Part shown: positions 4,639 through 6,961 of the stretch, in pieces | Layout of the letters: each line of letters begins with the position of its first letter | How positions within the stretch are numbered: position 1 is the stretch's first letter | Source: JAVBNC01 sp031551765 | GTDB lineage: Bacteria > Desulfobacterota > Desulfovibrionia > Desulfovibrionales > Desulfovibrionaceae | Assembly: GCA_031551765.1 (NCBI GenBank) | Contig: JAVBNC010000109.1 | Location: 1-6,961 of the forward strand | Direction of reading: 5' to 3' | DNA length: 6,961 nt | Program-made: the position numbers and the translations under genes | The notes under the pieces: generated by a model | What the model saw: only the letters and a program-made list of their open reading frames with translations | The model's database searches: none | Told to the model about the DNA's origin: nothing

Positions 4639-6567
4639 ATGCCCCAGACCCTTTCCGTCCGTCCCATCCGGTTTTTATTTCTCGCCCTGGCTTTTTCGCT
4701 GCTCTGCCTTGCCGGGGGCTGCGCCACTAAAAGCGGCTCCGGTGACGCCATTCCCGGGCCGGGCACCGCCCGCCTGCCTTCCGACGTGCCGGACGAGCTG
4801 GTGGAAGCCCCCCGCCTGCCGGACGACGACGGCATCCCTCTCTCGCCCGAGGAAAAAGCCGCCATGAACAGCACCGGGGAGCTGGACGCCTGCCTGACCC
4901 CGGCGGAAATGCCCTACGTGGAGCTGCACTTCAAGTTCTTCACCCGCAAGAACAAAAAGCTGTTCGAACGCTTCCTGGCCCGCAGCGAACCCTACCTGCC
5001 CTACGTGCGCCACGTGTTCAAATCCAGGGGGATACCGGAAGAGATAGCCTACCTGGCCTACGTGGAAAGCGGTTTCAACCCCAACGCCTACTCCCCGGCG
5101 GCGGCCGCGGGCATGTGGCAGTTCATTCCGGGCACGGGCAAGCGCTACGGCCTGTACCAGGACAGCTGGATCGACGAGCGCCGCGACCCCTTCAAGGCCA
5201 CCCATGCCGCCGCCGACTACCTGCTGAAACTGCACGGCGACTTCGGCGACTGGCTTTTGGCCATGGCCGCCTACAACGCCGGGGAAGGCAAGATCTCCAG
5301 GGCGCTGGCCGGCACCCAGGCCAAGGATTTTTTCGGCATCTGCCGCCAGAACGGCGTGCTGGAAGGCAAGGCCCAGCTTAAAGACGAAACCATGCAGTAC
5401 GTGCCGCGTTTTCTGGCCGTGGCCAAGATCATGCGCAACCTGGAAATTCTGGGCTTTACCCGTCCGGACCCGGCCAAGGCCCACGCCGTGGCCCCGGTGG
5501 CGGTAAACGGCGGCACGGACCTGCGCGGCCTGGCCCGCACCGCGGGCATGAGCTGGGATTCGTTCACCGCGCTCAACCCGGCCTATCGCAGGGCGGCCAG
5601 CCCGCCCGCCCGCCTGTCCACGGCCTACGTGCCTTCCGAGCAGGAAACCAAGACCGTGGCCTGGCTCTCCAGCCGGGAATCCCGCTTCTACGCGGGCTGG
5701 AAAGACTACACCGTGCGCAGGGGCGAAACCATGGCCAGCGTGGCCAGACGCCACGGCACGTCCGTGGCCATGCTCAACCAGGCCAACGCGCGCAGCGGCA
5801 ACGCGGTCAAGCCCGGCGAAGTGCTGCTGGTGCCCGCCTCTTCCAAGGCGGCGCAGCTGGCGGCGGCGGAAATGCCCGCGCGGGAACGCGGCGGCGCGTC
5901 CGGCGGCAAAGCGCCCAAAGGCGCCTATAAAGGCGTGCATGAAGTGGCCGCCGGGGACACGCTCTATTCCCTGTCCCGCCAGTGGGGCACCAGCGTGGAT
6001 TCCGTCCGCGACCTGAACAAGCTTTCCAAGACGGACCCCCTGCTGGTGGGCCAGACCCTGTACATACCCGGCAAGCCCGCCTCTTCCACGCAGACCGCCC
6101 AGACCGAGCAAAAAACAGCCAAGGCGGCGGAAGCCAAGCCCGCCCCGCGTTCCGGCGGGCTGGTGCGCGAAGCCCAGGCCGCGACCCTGTCCGCCAAGGC
6201 CAAAGGCGCCCCGGCCATGGTCACGGTCAAGCCCGGCGACACGCTCTATTCCCTGGCCCGCGCCAACGATTGCAGCGTGGACGAGCTGTGCGCCTACAAC
6301 AACATCAAGCCGGGCGCCCCTCTGTTTGTGGGGCAGCAGTTGCGTCTCGGACCGGGTGGCGCCGCCCCGGCCCGTTCCGGGGGCAAGACGGCCGCCGTTT
6401 CCGCCAGAAAGGAGAGCGCGCCGGACGCCAAGTTCGCTCTGGTCCAGCCCGGAGACACCCTGGCTTCCCTGGCCAAACAGAACAACACCACCGTGGCCGC
6501 GCTGATGAAGCTCAACGGCATGCGCTCCCCGGCGTTGAAACAGGGGCAGTTGGTTAAATTGCCGTAG
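4639..6567 (+). CDS. mltD: Membrane-bound lytic murein transglycosylase D with four LysM domains
   Basis: The enzyme cleaves the MurNAc-GlcNAc bond of peptidoglycan, leaving 1,6-anhydroMurNAc, and acts from the periplasmic face of the envelope. The product has 642 residues. The lipoprotein signal peptide has a hydrophobic core FLFLALAFSLLCLAGGC ending at the lipidated C28. A29-T30 follow, and the lack of Asp at +2 suggests outer-membrane sorting by the E. coli rule. The family 1 transglycosylase domain covers about 128-265: IPEEIAYLAYVESGFNP with catalytic E143, GMWQF (158-162), AYNAGEG (211-217) and YVPRFLA (254-260). A degenerate LysM-like stretch lies at 290-332. Four LysM domains follow at 357-399, 434-477, 527-570 and 598-642, joined by Ala/Lys-rich linkers. 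The ATG at 4639 was chosen over a TTG at 4612 because it places the signal peptide at the N-terminus. It has only a weak ribosome-binding site. Confidence 0.95.
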   Translation: MPQTLSVRPIRFLFLALAFSLLCLAGGCATKSGSGDAIPGPGTARLPSDVPDELVEAPRLPDDDGIPLSPEEKAAMNSTGELDACLTPAEMPYVELHFKFFTRKNKKLFERFLARSEPYLPYVRHVFKSRGIPEEIAYLAYVESGFNPNAYSPAAAAGMWQFIPGTGKRYGLYQDSWIDERRDPFKATHAAADYLLKLHGDFGDWLLAMAAYNAGEGKISRALAGTQAKDFFGICRQNGVLEGKAQLKDETMQYVPRFLAVAKIMRNLEILGFTRPDPAKAHAVAPVAVNGGTDLRGLARTAGMSWDSFTALNPAYRRAASPPARLSTAYVPSEQETKTVAWLSSRESRFYAGWKDYTVRRGETMASVARRHGTSVAMLNQANARSGNAVKPGEVLLVPASSKAAQLAAAEMPARERGGASGGKAPKGAYKGVHEVAAGDTLYSLSRQWGTSVDSVRDLNKLSKTDPLLVGQTLYIPGKPASSTQTAQTEQKTAKAAEAKPAPRSGGLVREAQAATLSAKAKGAPAMVTVKPGDTLYSLARANDCSVDELCAYNNIKPGAPLFVGQQLRLGPGGAAPARSGGKTAAVSARKESAPDAKFALVQPGDTLASLAKQNNTTVAALMKLNGMRSPALKQGQLVKLP

Positions 6568-6573
6568 GTGGTT

Positions 6574-6842
6574 GGAAAGGCAATTTTGTCGAAGCCAATG
6601 GAGAGAGCATGCCTCCGGCGGCCAAAGAGGGCTCTGCCGTCTTTCTTCCGCTCCGGGGCCGGTAGGATGCCGGACCGGCAAAGCCGGATCCGGCCCGGCC
6701 CCTGCGCTCCATGGCCCTGGCGGGCCTGGCCTGCTCGGGGGATCGCTCCGGCCCCCTCCGGGGGTATAAGGAACTCACCCGCCAAGGGGCGCGCCCCTTG
6801 GAATCCATTCAGGGTGACGAGAGAAGTGGTGCTGAGGCGGCC
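6574..6842 (+). repeat. Stop-codon-adjacent repeat, copy R5, long form
   Basis: The copy begins 6 bp after the mltD stop with module C (6574-6597, ggaaaggcaattttgtcgaagcca), then module B (6603-6638). A GC-rich segment missing from R1 follows (about 6639-6770). Module A comes next, with a perfect 20-bp palindrome at 6782-6801, and the linker to element D2. It is the longest copy in the window and the only one with modules A, B and C together. Confidence 0.8.
6655..6702 (+). repeat. Nested GC-rich hairpin within repeat R5
   Basis: Arms ggggccgg (6655-6662) and ccggcccc (6695-6702) enclose gccgga/tccggc (6669-6674/6689-6694) and ccggc/gccgg (6675-6679/6683-6687) around an AAA loop. That is about 19 pairs with a small asymmetric bulge. 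No U-tract follows, so it is not a classical intrinsic terminator. It could block exonucleases at the mltD mRNA 3' end. Confidence 0.6.
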
Positions 6843-6961
6843 GTGACTCCGGATTTTTTTCCGCTTTTGCGCCCGACCGCCCCCGCGCGGGATCCCGAGG
6901 CGCGGAAGCGAAGTTGGGGTAACTCTCGGATCGCAAAAGCGGAAAAAAAATCCGGAGCCAC
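6843..6961. repeat. Inverted-repeat element, copy D2, at the window edge
   Basis: Arms at 6843-6871 and 6932-6961 pair over about 28 bp, with one substitution and one T/A-run length difference. The whole element is the reverse-complement counterpart of D1 (213-326), with a few changes in the interior. It may continue past the window end. Confidence 0.75.

Noticed and set aside
4675..6681. Minus-strand 668-codon open frame
   Set aside because: Exactly opposite mltD, which has clear domains. The frame is Gly/His/Arg-rich and starts inside repeat R5.
1..6961. Insertion sequence, integrase, tRNA or rRNA
   Set aside because: No transposase or recombinase protein is encoded, and no cloverleaf or rRNA sequence is recognised.

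Overview
The window is high-GC bacterial chromosome carrying five protein-coding genes separated by unusually repeat-rich intergenic DNA. The protein set (RarD permease, TrmH-family rRNA methyltransferase, MltD murein transglycosylase lipoprotein, YkgJ-type cysteine-cluster protein) indicates a Gram-negative bacterium. The GC-rich codon use and the style of intergenic repeats resemble Desulfovibrionaceae (Desulfovibrio or a relative). That placement is an inference from recall and was not tested by a search.

Layout. 1-440 holds no gene, only repeats: a palindromic element (E1, 29-105), an inverted-repeat element (D1, 213-326) and repeat copy R1 (327-440). On the minus strand, 1527-441 is a two-gene overlapping pair: a YkgJ-family cysteine-cluster protein, then a 129-aa protein of unknown function. 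1528-1929 is intergenic, with palindrome E2, a perfect 13-bp hairpin and copy R2. rarD lies on the minus strand at 2883-1930. 2884-3305 is intergenic, with copies R3 and R4 in opposite orientations; R4 carries a 79-bp insertion. An rlmB-like methyltransferase gene lies on the minus strand at 4349-3306. The divergent spacer 4350-4638 contains a long extended hairpin (4442-4588) whose wobble pairs all favour minus-strand RNA, plus a 39-codon open frame inside it. mltD (4639-6567, plus strand) encodes a lipoprotein with a lytic transglycosylase domain and four LysM domains. Copy R5 and element D2 fill 6574-6961.

The genes are ordinary housekeeping or cell-envelope functions and do not form one pathway. 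The novelty is in the non-coding DNA. Four separate repeat copies each start 0-7 bp after a stop codon, in the direction of the gene they follow, and together they close all four transcription units. The D-A-B module block occurs in opposite orientation at the two ends, so the gene block lies between inverted repeats. The structured element in the rlmB/mltD spacer is the best candidate for an undescribed RNA or mobile structured repeat. No transposase, tRNA, rRNA or CRISPR array is present.
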